Shown here piece after piece: positions 57,107 to 64,000 of a stretch of 64,000 nt of DNA. This DNA comes from Bacillus sp. THAF10 (lineage in GTDB: Bacteria > Bacillota > Bacilli > Bacillales > Bacillaceae_I): contig NZ_CP045403.1 in assembly GCF_009363695.1 (NCBI RefSeq), positions 2,708,001 through 2,772,000 of the forward strand, written 5' to 3'. Within the stretch, counting starts at the first letter, position 1; every line of letters starts with the position of its first letter. The position numbers and the translations under genes were made by a program. Under the pieces are notes generated by a model that did not search any database, had not been told where the DNA came from, and saw nothing but the letters and a program-made list of their open reading frames with translations.

Positions 57107-57133
57107 TAATTCCTATGAGTATAGTATGAATTA
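57107..57133 (-). promoter_or_regulatory. CymR operator of the yrrT operon
   Basis: The minus-strand sequence from TAATTCATACTATAC to ATAGGAATTA fits the 27-bp CymR motif of B. subtilis (TAA..C, A, A, ATMGGAATT) at nearly all fixed positions. It overlaps a TATACT -10-like hexamer, so binding would block transcription when cysteine is plentiful. Confidence 0.68.
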
Positions 57134-57289
57134 AAAGAATAACTGTTCTTAATCTATCACATCTTCCTATTTTCTTCAACGAAATAGTTTGGTAAGATTG
57201 TCTCAGAACCCTGGCAAAACAAGGTTTTTAACGGTTAAGAAAGTTGTGAGTTTTCAGATAAATAATCCCGATTGAAGGAGTTGGATTTA

Positions 57290-57499
57290 ATGAATTTCGA
57301 CTTTAGTTTACTTGAAGATAAATGTGAGTTTTTTGAAGCCCAAGATCTAAAAACACTCGAGAAAAAAATTGCCGAACAAATTGACCATAACAGGGCTATC
57401 ATGCTCGGAGTCCATAGCGTATCTCATCAAATGCATGTGGATGGGGATGGCCGCCGGTTTTACAGTGCAGTGGTACATTTTAAGCTAAATACAAAGTAG
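57290..57499 (+). CDS. yrzA: YrzA, DUF2536 family protein
   Basis: A 69-residue cytosolic protein: MNFDFSLLEDKCEFFEAQDL opens it and YSAVVHFKL closes it, matching the Bacillus YrzA/DUF2536 family. It lies divergent from yrrT as in B. subtilis. ATG at 57290 has GGAG 9 nt upstream; the in-frame start 18 nt earlier would put the ribosome site inside the gene. Function unknown. Confidence 0.85.
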   Translation: MNFDFSLLEDKCEFFEAQDLKTLEKKIAEQIDHNRAIMLGVHSVSHQMHVDGDGRRFYSAVVHFKLNTK

Positions 57500-57550
57500 T
57501 TTAATTTGTAACTTTTGGAAACCACCATTCGTCTATAAGGTAGAGAGGCG

Positions 57551-58042
57551 GTGGTGGCGAAATTGAGGAAATGGATATTAGGTATTTTGATGACCGCTCT
57601 GCTAGCGGGGTGTGGAAGTAGTTTAGGTGCTGGTACTGGTCTAGGGGAGATGCCTCCACTTGTTCAGGTTGGGGTGGGCGAGGATACATACGATTTGATT
57701 CAAGGTGCATATTGCTGGGATTATGGAAATCAAGGAGTTTGTACCGACACTGCAGGCTATGTTCACTTAGTAACTTTTGAAGACATTATTGAGGTTGCTC
57801 CAGGCATGGAGCTGAAATTTGTATTTCCAGAAAGTATCGCCCCTGATGAGGAAACACTGGAATACTCGTTTACCGATGCCTATGAAGGGGAGACCGTTTT
57901 GATTAACAAGCATACTTTTCATGCTCCAACTGAAGAAGGCGTGTACTATTTCGGTTATGATGTGATATGGAATAGCAATCCAGGTGGCACCGTTTCGTAT
58001 GCATTTGGATTAGAGGTGAAGAAAGACACTGCCGGGGATTAG
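57551..58042 (+). CDS. Exported lipoprotein (163 residues, unknown)
   Basis: A signal peptide (ILGILMTALLAGCG) with lipobox LLAGC, Cys21, is followed by a beta-rich domain with two Cys in YCWDYGNQGVCTD (possible disulfide). The C-terminal part (TEEGVYYFGYDVIWN and VSYAFGLEVKK) has the look of an Ig-like fold. GTG start behind AGAGGCGG. Family not recognised. Overlaps the convergent NERD gene by 4 bp. Confidence 0.8.
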   Translation: MVAKLRKWILGILMTALLAGCGSSLGAGTGLGEMPPLVQVGVGEDTYDLIQGAYCWDYGNQGVCTDTAGYVHLVTFEDIIEVAPGMELKFVFPESIAPDEETLEYSFTDAYEGETVLINKHTFHAPTEEGVYYFGYDVIWNSNPGGTVSYAFGLEVKKDTAGD

Positions 58043-59022
58043 GGTGGTGGTTTTTTATTTTCGAATTCAAGAAGGTAAGTTCGGCCTTTTTTGTTGCCTT
58101 TGTGGGGAAAATTCTGGCTAGCTAATAGCCTGGAAGCTACAAATACTGAATCAATATATATAAAATCTCTTAGTTCTTGATTGGTTATGGTATCTCCTAA
58201 CCCCAAATACTTAAAATCAAATAGAGTTGGGACAATGGAAGCCCTCTCCACACTCATACAACCTGGACATTTCCACACTTGTAAATACTTGCGCATTGGA
58301 GAGAATAAACAGTTTGAGCAGATAACTCCTTTTAGAATTTCTGAATTAGATAACCCGTAGTATTCCATGAAATTAAAGGAATCCGATTCGTGTTTCCGAT
58401 TTAAAGTCCTGGCCAACTTTTGAAGTTCTTTATTTGTCAAAACCGTATTTTTATTAAGATCATTTATCCTTTGCATTCTTAATGGGAGATTCGTATGAAA
58501 AGAAAGTTGGCTTTTAAGAGTAGGAGTGTTTGGGTGCAGCCTAGCTTGGTTATGAGTGAGGACAACTTGAGTATAGATGGGGAGTGGTGGATACTTTAAA
58601 TTATCTATTACACCCTCTAGTTGACATTTTTGTCTAGCTAATTGGGAAAACGGATCACCAAACCTTTCATGTCCTTCATCCTTGTGACGAATTAGGATGC
58701 TGTTATCTAAATCAAATTCTAATACTCCGTTTATGTATTTTGAATCTAAGATTACGCCATGTGTTGGCGAGAGTAGTAAAGAATCCATTTGAAAGTGCCT
58801 TCCTTTTGTATCCTGAATCCTTAGTCCATGTAGTACTTTATAGTTTTCGTGTGGCAGAAAGGAGGAGTAGTAATCCATAGCTTCTTCACCTTTGTATCCA
58901 TAATGCAATCTGTAATATTCTTTTTCAATCTGAGGGTATTTTGGATGAGTTTTAGGGACTCTTCTCATTCCAGCCTCATGGGCTAGCAATCTAACTGGCT
59001 TTTCTCTTTGTTTTATGATCAT
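58039..59022 (-). CDS. NERD-domain protein with C-terminal zinc-ribbon motif
   Basis: A 327-residue protein. The N-terminal nuclease-related domain (about 35-160) has the NERD signature GHVILDSKYI-like stretch (THGVILDSKYINGVLEF) and YTQVVLTHN. Near 230-260 two Cys pairs (CSNC and CPGC) form a likely zinc ribbon. The ATG at 59022 follows ATGGAGG. NERD proteins are often linked to DNA processing; no partner gene is adjacent. Confidence 0.8.
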   Translation of the reverse strand: MIIKQREKPVRLLAHEAGMRRVPKTHPKYPQIEKEYYRLHYGYKGEEAMDYYSSFLPHENYKVLHGLRIQDTKGRHFQMDSLLLSPTHGVILDSKYINGVLEFDLDNSILIRHKDEGHERFGDPFSQLARQKCQLEGVIDNLKYPPLPIYTQVVLTHNQARLHPNTPTLKSQLSFHTNLPLRMQRINDLNKNTVLTNKELQKLARTLNRKHESDSFNFMEYYGLSNSEILKGVICSNCLFSPMRKYLQVWKCPGCMSVERASIVPTLFDFKYLGLGDTITNQELRDFIYIDSVFVASRLLASQNFPHKGNKKGRTYLLEFENKKPPP

Positions 59023-59142
59023 TTTAACCTCCATTTAGTAGTTTTCCAGTACTTATTTCGCTAGCGGGAGAAAATTACCTGTATTTTTTCTGAGATTTTT
59101 AAAGAAAACTTCCTGTGAGCTGATTTATTTGCGGAAATTTTA

Positions 59143-59242
59143 TTTTATTTGCGCTGTTTTCGTTTTATTTGCGCTATTTCTGTTTTATTTGCGCCTTTTT
59201 GATTTTATTTGCGCTGTTTCTGTTTTATTTGCGCCTTTTCCC
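59143..59242. repeat. Five-copy 20-bp tandem repeat
   Basis: Units begin at 59143, 59163, 59183, 59203 and 59223. Each starts TTTTATTTGCGC and differs only in the last eight bases. A degenerate unit (GATTTATTTGCGG) lies 20 bp before. It ends two bases before the target duplication of the insertion sequence. A 66-codon frame crossing it is an artefact. Confidence 0.92.
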
Positions 59243-59350
59243 AATATAAATGGATTAAGTCCATATAATTGTGTAAAAAGAAAGAGTCATTTTATTCCTT
59301 CTTGTCAACACTGTTTTCAACGACGATAAACAATGAGAAGAGGAATAAGA

Positions 59351-60517
59351 ATGACTCAATTACAGTTTAACCTAGATATCGACCTTTTAAAAGATGCAGT
59401 AATGAATTCTAATATGGAAGCAGTAGTTAGATCTGCGATTGTACTGGTGCTAAATGAATACATGGAAAAAGAAAGAGATGAATACTTACAAGCTGCTGCT
59501 TATGAACGCTCAATAGAGCGTTTGGATTATCGTAATGGCTATTATGAACGTGAATTTACGATGAGTATTGGGAAACTAAAGCTCAAAGTACCACGCACTC
59601 GAAATGGTGATTTTTCACCTTCCGTTTTCGAAAAATATGCCCGATGTGACCAAGCCTTCGTTCTCTCCATGGTAGAAATGGTCATTAATGGTGTATCCAC
59701 TCGTAAGGTGACGCATATTGTGGAACAGCTTTGCGGAGAAAATGTTTCCAAATCGTTTGTGTCTTCTCTTACTCAAAAGCTAGATCCTATCGTTAATGAC
59801 TGGGCCAAGAGGCCTCTTAATGACACCTACTATCCTTTTGTCTTTGTAGACGCTATGTATACCAAGGTGCGGGAGCACCATCGTGTTGTCTCCAAAGCTA
59901 TCTATATTGCGACAGCTCTGACGGATAAAAACCAACGTGAAATTCTTGGTCTTCAGGTTGATCATGTCGAAAACTATGAAAGCTGGTCTCGTTTTTTCCA
60001 ACAGCTTAAATCACGAGGGCTTCAATCACCTAAACTAGTTGTTTCTGACGCTCATCAAGGTCTACAAAAAGCTATTCAACGGGAATTTATTGGTACTAGC
60101 TGGCAAAGATGTAACGTACACTTCAAACGAAACATTTTTGAGAAACTCCCTAAGAAAGATTCCTTAGAAATCAGAACAATGATTAAACGTATTTTTGAAG
60201 CTGTAACGATTGAAGATATGAGAAACTTCAAAGAGGAACTCATGAGCCAATTTGCGGAGAACACGAGATATGAAAAAGCCTTAAAAGTTCTTGATGAAGG
60301 TTTTGAAGATACCATTCAATATATGGAACACCCACAAAACATCCGCCCTCATATTAGGAGTACGAATTGTTTAGAAAGGTTAAACCAGGAGGTTCGTAGA
60401 AGAGAAAGAGTAATACGGATTTTCCCTAACACTCAGTCAGCTTTTCGTTTAGTGGGGGCTGTCTTACTACACTATCAACAAACTGTTTACGCAAAGAGAA
60501 AGTCCTTTAGTAAATAG
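59351..60517 (+). CDS. IS256-family transposase
   Basis: A 388-residue DDE transposase. Catalytic candidates are Asp in YPFVFVDAMY, Asp in LVVSDAHQGL and Glu in STNCLERLNQEVRRRER; the WQRCNVHFKRN segment is typical of the family. The ATG at 59351 has AGAGGAAT upstream. No frameshift or stop is seen, so it may be active. Confidence 0.95.
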   Translation: MTQLQFNLDIDLLKDAVMNSNMEAVVRSAIVLVLNEYMEKERDEYLQAAAYERSIERLDYRNGYYEREFTMSIGKLKLKVPRTRNGDFSPSVFEKYARCDQAFVLSMVEMVINGVSTRKVTHIVEQLCGENVSKSFVSSLTQKLDPIVNDWAKRPLNDTYYPFVFVDAMYTKVREHHRVVSKAIYIATALTDKNQREILGLQVDHVENYESWSRFFQQLKSRGLQSPKLVVSDAHQGLQKAIQREFIGTSWQRCNVHFKRNIFEKLPKKDSLEIRTMIKRIFEAVTIEDMRNFKEELMSQFAENTRYEKALKVLDEGFEDTIQYMEHPQNIRPHIRSTNCLERLNQEVRRRERVIRIFPNTQSAFRLVGAVLLHYQQTVYAKRKSFSK

Positions 60518-60535
60518 TTACTATTGTTTGCGTGG

Positions 60536-60634
60536 AACTTCCATCATGGATTGTTTCATAGCCAGAATGAGCTGTCAAAGTGAAGAACCTTTGACAGCCC
60601 ACCCTGGCTATGAAGAGATAATACCATGGAAGTT
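60536..60634 (+). other. Nested hairpin in the 3' end of the insertion sequence
   Basis: Three coaxial inverted repeats: AACTTCCAT/ATGGAAGTT, CATAGCCAG/CTGGCTATG and GCTGTCAAAG/CTTTGACAGC, all perfect. It begins 19 bp after the transposase stop. Confidence 0.85.
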
Positions 60635-60732
60635 TCGCTCAAAAAATATGAGGGCAATAAACTATAAACTTTTAACAGTTGAAAACACTTGTAAGGAATT
60701 TTACACAATATTAAGGACTTGACTTATAAATG

Positions 60733-60918
60733 CCATTCGACACTCCTCGACATTTTTCGCCCGCCGGTACACTCTCCCACCAGCAACCCATCCGCCCCCC
60801 ACACCCCCAACCAAAACAAACACTTCAAGCACTTAACGCAGCACTTCCATTTCCAACCAAAACCCAACAAAAAACCCACCCCAGCACAACAGCCAGAGCG
60901 GGCTAACCCAATTTCGTA
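60733..60918. other. C-rich spacer between the insertion sequence and yrrS
   Basis: 186 bp with unusually high C content on the plus strand (several C runs, for example CCGCCCCCCACACCCCC). No gene; the 91-codon frame crossing it overlaps yrrS and has no ribosome site. Confidence 0.5.
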
Positions 60919-61686
60919 TTATAGTTCCTTCACCTGTTCCACCTTCGTAGGCTTCCAACCTTTTTCGGTCACCCACTCTAGGTATACCTTATAGTTTTCC
61001 CCACTAGATTTCACAGAAATAGAAGCAACCGAAGTGTGTGCGCTTCCGCCGTTACCCATGAACATCAACGTGTAATCTCCACTTTTCAAACCAGTCGCTG
61101 CGTGTACAGCATCCAGCTTTTCTTTCCAGTCGACATGACTTTCATCGTACACAGATGTATGAGGCTCAGATTGTTCTGTTCCAACTGGACCCCATCCCGG
61201 ATTCGTCATCGTTTTTATAACGTTTGGGTCATCGGAGTTTTCTGTAACCTCTGTTCCCTCTTGATCAGAATCAGATTCAGATTCTTCGTCTTTCTCTTTC
61301 TCTTTCTCTTTTTCTTTCTCTTTCTCAGCAGCTTCCTTCTCTGCTTTTTCCTTTTCTTTCGCTTCTTTCTCAGCAGCAGCCTCTTCCTTTGCCGCTTTTT
61401 CTTCCGCTTCCTTCGCTTCCGCTTCTTTCTCTTCAGCAGCTGCTTCCTTAGTTGCCTCTTTCTCTTTATCAGAGTTTTCTTCTGTTTTGTTTAGTGCTTG
61501 CTCATCTGTTGCCAGTTGATTTTCTGAAACGGATGCAGGATCATTTTTCCCAAAAAACAAGGATGAAGCAAGAACTACAATAAATATAAAGACAATACCA
61601 ATCAAGATATTTAATACCATGTTGTTTTTCTTACGCTTTGTTGTTCGGCCGTATCGTGAGCCACCTTTATTAAAGTCTAAAGGCAT
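60919..61686 (-). CDS. yrrS: YrrS, DUF1510 protein
   Basis: A 255-residue single-pass membrane protein: short basic N-terminus, helix at about 24-44, a long Lys/Glu/Ala-rich charged segment (about 70-135, expected extracytoplasmic) and a C-terminal DUF1510 domain (about 155-255, with PGWGPVGTEQSEPHTSVYD). It follows pbpI as in B. subtilis and is likely part of the same cell-wall unit. Charge-repeat length varies among relatives. Confidence 0.9.
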   Translation of the reverse strand: MPLDFNKGGSRYGRTTKRKKNNMVLNILIGIVFIFIVVLASSLFFGKNDPASVSENQLATDEQALNKTEENSDKEKEATKEAAAEEKEAEAKEAEEKAAKEEAAAEKEAKEKEKAEKEAAEKEKEKEKEKEKDEESESDSDQEGTEVTENSDDPNVIKTMTNPGWGPVGTEQSEPHTSVYDESHVDWKEKLDAVHAATGLKSGDYTLMFMGNGGSAHTSVASISVKSSGENYKVYLEWVTEKGWKPTKVEQVKEL

Positions 61687-61823
61687 ATGCGTCCCTCCTA
61701 GACAGTACCAAAAATAGTATAATTACAATAGTTTATTGTAACATCAATACTGCTGAATAGACAGTAAAAAGGGGACAACATAGGTAACAAACGGATTACA
61801 AGTTTGTTACACCAAAGTAATCT

Positions 61824-63611
61824 TCATCGTTCTTTCTGCATGTCCAAATCATATAATCCTTTTACCATATCAATGTAAATCGGGGTATTTGGATACTCAT
61901 GTTCTAAAACGTCTAGATTCACCACTACCATAGCGTATCTCGGACTTTGAATTGGAAAATAGCCTGCAAACCAACGATTATAATATTCTCCTTGCTCGGG
62001 GTCACCTGCCACATATATGCCTGTCTGAGCTGTTCCACTTTTCCCTGCGACTTGATACGGTAGCCCTTGCATCAAACGTCCTGTGCCTTGTTCCGCTGCG
62101 ACCACTTCCCGCAACAAATGCTGGAGCTGCATCACAGTATAAGAGGACAGCATATCCACATCGCGTTTATGGTCAGAAAACGTGAATAAAGGTGTACCGT
62201 TTTTATAGAGTATCTCCTGCACAAGCTTTACTTCCATTGATTGACCGCCACGCGCAATGGTGGCCATCATGTTTGCAACAGAAAGTGGGGTTACTTTAAC
62301 ATCCTTTTGTCCGATGGAAGTTTGAGCAACAGCAAGGGGAACTCGCTTTTCATCCTCTCCCTGCCAAACAACTCCTTGTCTTTCTTTAGGGATTTGCTGA
62401 AAATCCTCAAAACCAAACATGTCTCCTTTCCAGCCCACCGTTCCGCTCAGTCCGAGGATTTCCGCATATTTATCTAAAGCATTCACGTTTTTTTCAGCAA
62501 GCTTTTTACCGAGCTCTCCGAATGTGTAATTGCAGCTTTGGGAGAAGCTAGATTCCAAATTCAATATCCCCTTGCGTCCAGATTCATCCTCTATCTCCCC
62601 ATTAATTTTTAGATCGCAATTAAACGTCATTTTTTCATCAATAATATTTTCTTCAAAGGCCGCAGCGGCAACGACTGTTTTAAAGACGGAGCCTGGAAAA
62701 TGTGGCTCGAGCATTAGATTTTGAGCTCCTTGCCCTGCTGCAGGATTCTTGTTATCTACCGTGGGTCTCGATGCCATTGCGAGCACTTCATTAGTTGCAA
62801 TATCCATCACGACTATGCCGCCCTTTTCCACCTGATGCTGCTCCAACACATTCTCCGCCAGCCTTTGAACTTCTTTATCTATCGTTGTTTTCACGGACAC
62901 AGGATAGTACGGATTGGATGGCCCCATATATCGAACGTCAATGCCAAATAGCGGTCCGCCAAAACGGTCGACATGATATAAAAGCTGGGTGGTACCCTCT
63001 GGCAAAATGATTTCATCAAAGGCTTCCTCTAATCCAGATTGACCAATTGGCGTGTGGACAGAGTAATTTTCTTTGGAAACCTTGTCTGGATAGCGCTCTA
63101 GAAATACATCTTTATTCTCACTTGTATACCCAATCACATGCTCTGCAACCTGGTCATCTAGCTTAAACTGCCGGTACAACGCAACAATGCCTGGGTAGTC
63201 AAGTTCGTTAATACTTTCCATTTTCGCTTCTGTTAAGCTCTCATTTAATATGACGGGTTTTTCCGCTTCTGCCAGTAAGCGATTGATAGTGGAAACTGGA
63301 ATTTCAAGAATAGCTGCCACTTCTTCTTTCGGCCAATCTAGCCCATTTAAAAAGGGAAACAGAATGACACTTGGATAATAATCATGTGTGAGCGGCTGTC
63401 CGTGTCGGTCGATAAAACGTCCCCTGCCTTCATCTACCACCAGGGCTTGCGTGCGTTGCCTCACACTTGCCTCTATTAAATTGATGTGCGCTTTTGAAAA
63501 AGATTCTGTACTAACAAGCTGCAGCTGCACAAGTCTTCCAATTAACAAACTTAATAGCAAAACCACACAGATTCCAAGTTTGTTTATTCTCCCTTTAATT
63601 AACCGTTGCAT
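61824..63611 (-). CDS. pbpI: Penicillin-binding protein PbpI (class B)
   Basis: A 595-residue monofunctional transpeptidase. An N-terminal anchor (about 11-32) precedes a dimerisation domain and the transpeptidase domain with SVFK (in FPGSVFKTV, about 308), SCN (in SFSQSCNYTFGE) and KSGT (in VAGKSGTAQTG). The ATG at 63611 has GAGGTG 7 nt upstream. In B. subtilis pbpI (yrrR) lies between greA and yrrS and is linked to sporulation. Confidence 0.94.
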   Translation of the reverse strand: MQRLIKGRINKLGICVVLLLSLLIGRLVQLQLVSTESFSKAHINLIEASVRQRTQALVVDEGRGRFIDRHGQPLTHDYYPSVILFPFLNGLDWPKEEVAAILEIPVSTINRLLAEAEKPVILNESLTEAKMESINELDYPGIVALYRQFKLDDQVAEHVIGYTSENKDVFLERYPDKVSKENYSVHTPIGQSGLEEAFDEIILPEGTTQLLYHVDRFGGPLFGIDVRYMGPSNPYYPVSVKTTIDKEVQRLAENVLEQHQVEKGGIVVMDIATNEVLAMASRPTVDNKNPAAGQGAQNLMLEPHFPGSVFKTVVAAAAFEENIIDEKMTFNCDLKINGEIEDESGRKGILNLESSFSQSCNYTFGELGKKLAEKNVNALDKYAEILGLSGTVGWKGDMFGFEDFQQIPKERQGVVWQGEDEKRVPLAVAQTSIGQKDVKVTPLSVANMMATIARGGQSMEVKLVQEILYKNGTPLFTFSDHKRDVDMLSSYTVMQLQHLLREVVAAEQGTGRLMQGLPYQVAGKSGTAQTGIYVAGDPEQGEYYNRWFAGYFPIQSPRYAMVVVNLDVLEHEYPNTPIYIDMVKGLYDLDMQKER

Positions 63612-63618
63612 ATAAAAA

Positions 63619-63645
63619 CACCTCATCAACATTGTTGACGAGGTG
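63619..63645 (-). terminator. Hairpin between greA and pbpI containing the pbpI ribosome site
   Basis: CACCTCGTCAACA pairs with TGTTGATGAGGTG and is followed by TTTTT and then the pbpI ATG. It looks like the greA terminator, but GAGGTG in its 3' arm is also the pbpI ribosome site. Confidence 0.7.
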
Positions 63646-63667
63646 CATGGTATTTAATCAATTGCTT

Positions 63668-64000
63668 TTATTTTACTGAAACGATGCGGACGTTCATTTC
63701 TCCGCCTGGAGTTTGAATGGTTACTTCATCGTTTACACGTTTGCCCATTAGAGAGCTACCCATTGGAGATTCGTTAGAAATGTTCCCTTCAAACGGATCT
63801 GCTTCTGCACTACCAACGATGGTGTATGTTTCTTCATCGCCATCAGGAAGTTCAATGAATGTAACCGTTTTTCCAAGACCAACTGCATCTGTTTCCTTAT
63901 CTTCTTGGATGATTTTTGCGTTGCGGATCATTTGTTCTAAAAGGGTGATACGCCCTTCGACAAATGCCTGCTCTTCTTTTGCAGAATCGTACTCAGAGTT
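63668..64000 (-). CDS. greA: Transcription elongation factor GreA, C-terminal part (cut by window edge)
   Basis: 111 codons to the right edge. The end of the coiled coil ([18 protein letters not shown]) and the C-terminal FKBP-like domain ([19 protein letters not shown], then [10 protein letters not shown]) are typical GreA. It rescues backtracked RNA polymerase. The N-terminus lies outside. Confidence 0.95.
   Translation of the reverse strand, partial: NSEYDSAKEEQAFVEGRITLLEQMIRNAKIIQEDKETDAVGLGKTVTFIELPDGDEETYTIVGSAEADPFEGNISNESPMGSSLMGKRVNDEVTIQTPGGEMNVRIVSVK

Larger units (their letters stand above)
59253..60724 (+). mobile_element. IS256-family insertion sequence, intact
   Basis: 1,472 bp flanked by the 8-bp direct repeat TATAAATG (59245-59252 and 60725-60732). 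Inverted ends: left GATTAAGTCCATATAATTG, right (reverse complement) AGTCAAGTCCTTAATATTG, both running into TGTAAAA; six mismatches over about 26 bp. It carries one full-length transposase. Size, duplication length and transposase all fit IS256. Confidence 0.92.

Noticed and set aside
57100..57240. S-box or T-box leader before yrrT
   Set aside because: Too short and no S-box or T-box core motifs; the CymR-type site explains control.
59143..59242. CRISPR array
   Set aside because: Constant part is 12 bp with only 8 variable bases, no palindromic repeat and no cas genes.
59129..59329. 66-codon frame through the tandem repeat
   Set aside because: Period of 20 is not a multiple of three; the hydrophobic protein is a by-product of TTTTATTT, and no ribosome site precedes it.
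60528..60722. 64-codon frame after the transposase
   Set aside because: Lies in the nested hairpin and right inverted repeat of the insertion sequence.
61036..61494. 152-codon frame opposite yrrS, Phe/Leu-rich
   Set aside because: Antisense reading of the Lys/Glu repeat of YrrS; not a membrane protein gene.

Overview
This is a contiguous chromosomal stretch from a low-G+C Gram-positive, endospore-forming bacterium of the family Bacillaceae (Bacillus sensu lato). The gene order closely follows the B. subtilis yqf/yqe/com region and its yrr/greA region. Sporulation genes (yqfC, yqfD, spoIIP, gpr, sda, a yjcZ-like gene, a split sigK), competence genes (comEA, comEB, comEC, comER) and a perfect CIRCE operator support this. 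No rRNA, tRNA or CRISPR array was seen.

Layout. 1-8.9 kb, minus strand: ybeY (cut by the window edge), pgpH, phoH, yqfD, yqfC, a membrane-anchored protein, floA and nfeD (yqeZ) behind an excellent sigma-W promoter, then yqeY and rpsU. 9-11.5 kb: a flavin reductase-like gene, a Na/Pi cotransporter and deoC with a palindromic operator. 11.6-21 kb: the HrcA/CIRCE heat-shock operon hrcA-grpE-dnaK-dnaJ-prmA-rsmE-mtaB, preceded by hemW. 21-26 kb: lepA, yqxA, spoIIP, gpr. 26-33 kb: rpsT, holA, yqzM and the com cluster. 32.7-37.8 kb: yqeM-rsfS-yqeK-nadD-yqeI-aroE-yqeH-yqeG. 38 kb: sda behind a cluster of DnaA boxes. 38.6-42.5 kb: psd, pepF, a flavodoxin-like reductase and a small YjcZ-like spore protein.

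42.6-46.6 kb holds the most notable structure: sigK, the late mother-cell sigma factor, is split by a 3,279-bp skin-type element. The element carries its own large serine recombinase (SpoIVCA type), a 43-residue small protein and a Gfo/Idh/MocA oxidoreductase. Crossing over at a shared CAA trinucleotide restores a 237-codon sigK exactly in frame. The recombinase gene ends across the junction, so excision would also change its C-terminus.

46.8-48.3 kb carries a likely peptide quorum-sensing pair: a PlcR-family HTH/TPR regulator divergent from a 40-residue exported PapR-like pro-peptide, which is probably co-transcribed with a 78-residue unknown protein. Next come a two-gene OpuF-type osmolyte ABC transporter (permease fused to binding protein), then yrhC, a small lipoprotein, an M32 carboxypeptidase and the mccB-mccA-mtnN-yrrT cysteine/methionine salvage operon with a CymR-type operator. 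The right end holds yrzA, a lipoprotein, a NERD-domain protein, a 20-bp tandem repeat beside an intact IS256-family element (1,472 bp, 8-bp target duplication), yrrS, pbpI and the 3' part of greA.

A family of about 180-190 bp elements with terminal inverted repeats, without genes, occurs as two full copies and two partial copies. In three places (yqfC, spoIIP, pbpI) a strong hairpin contains the ribosome-binding site of the following gene.
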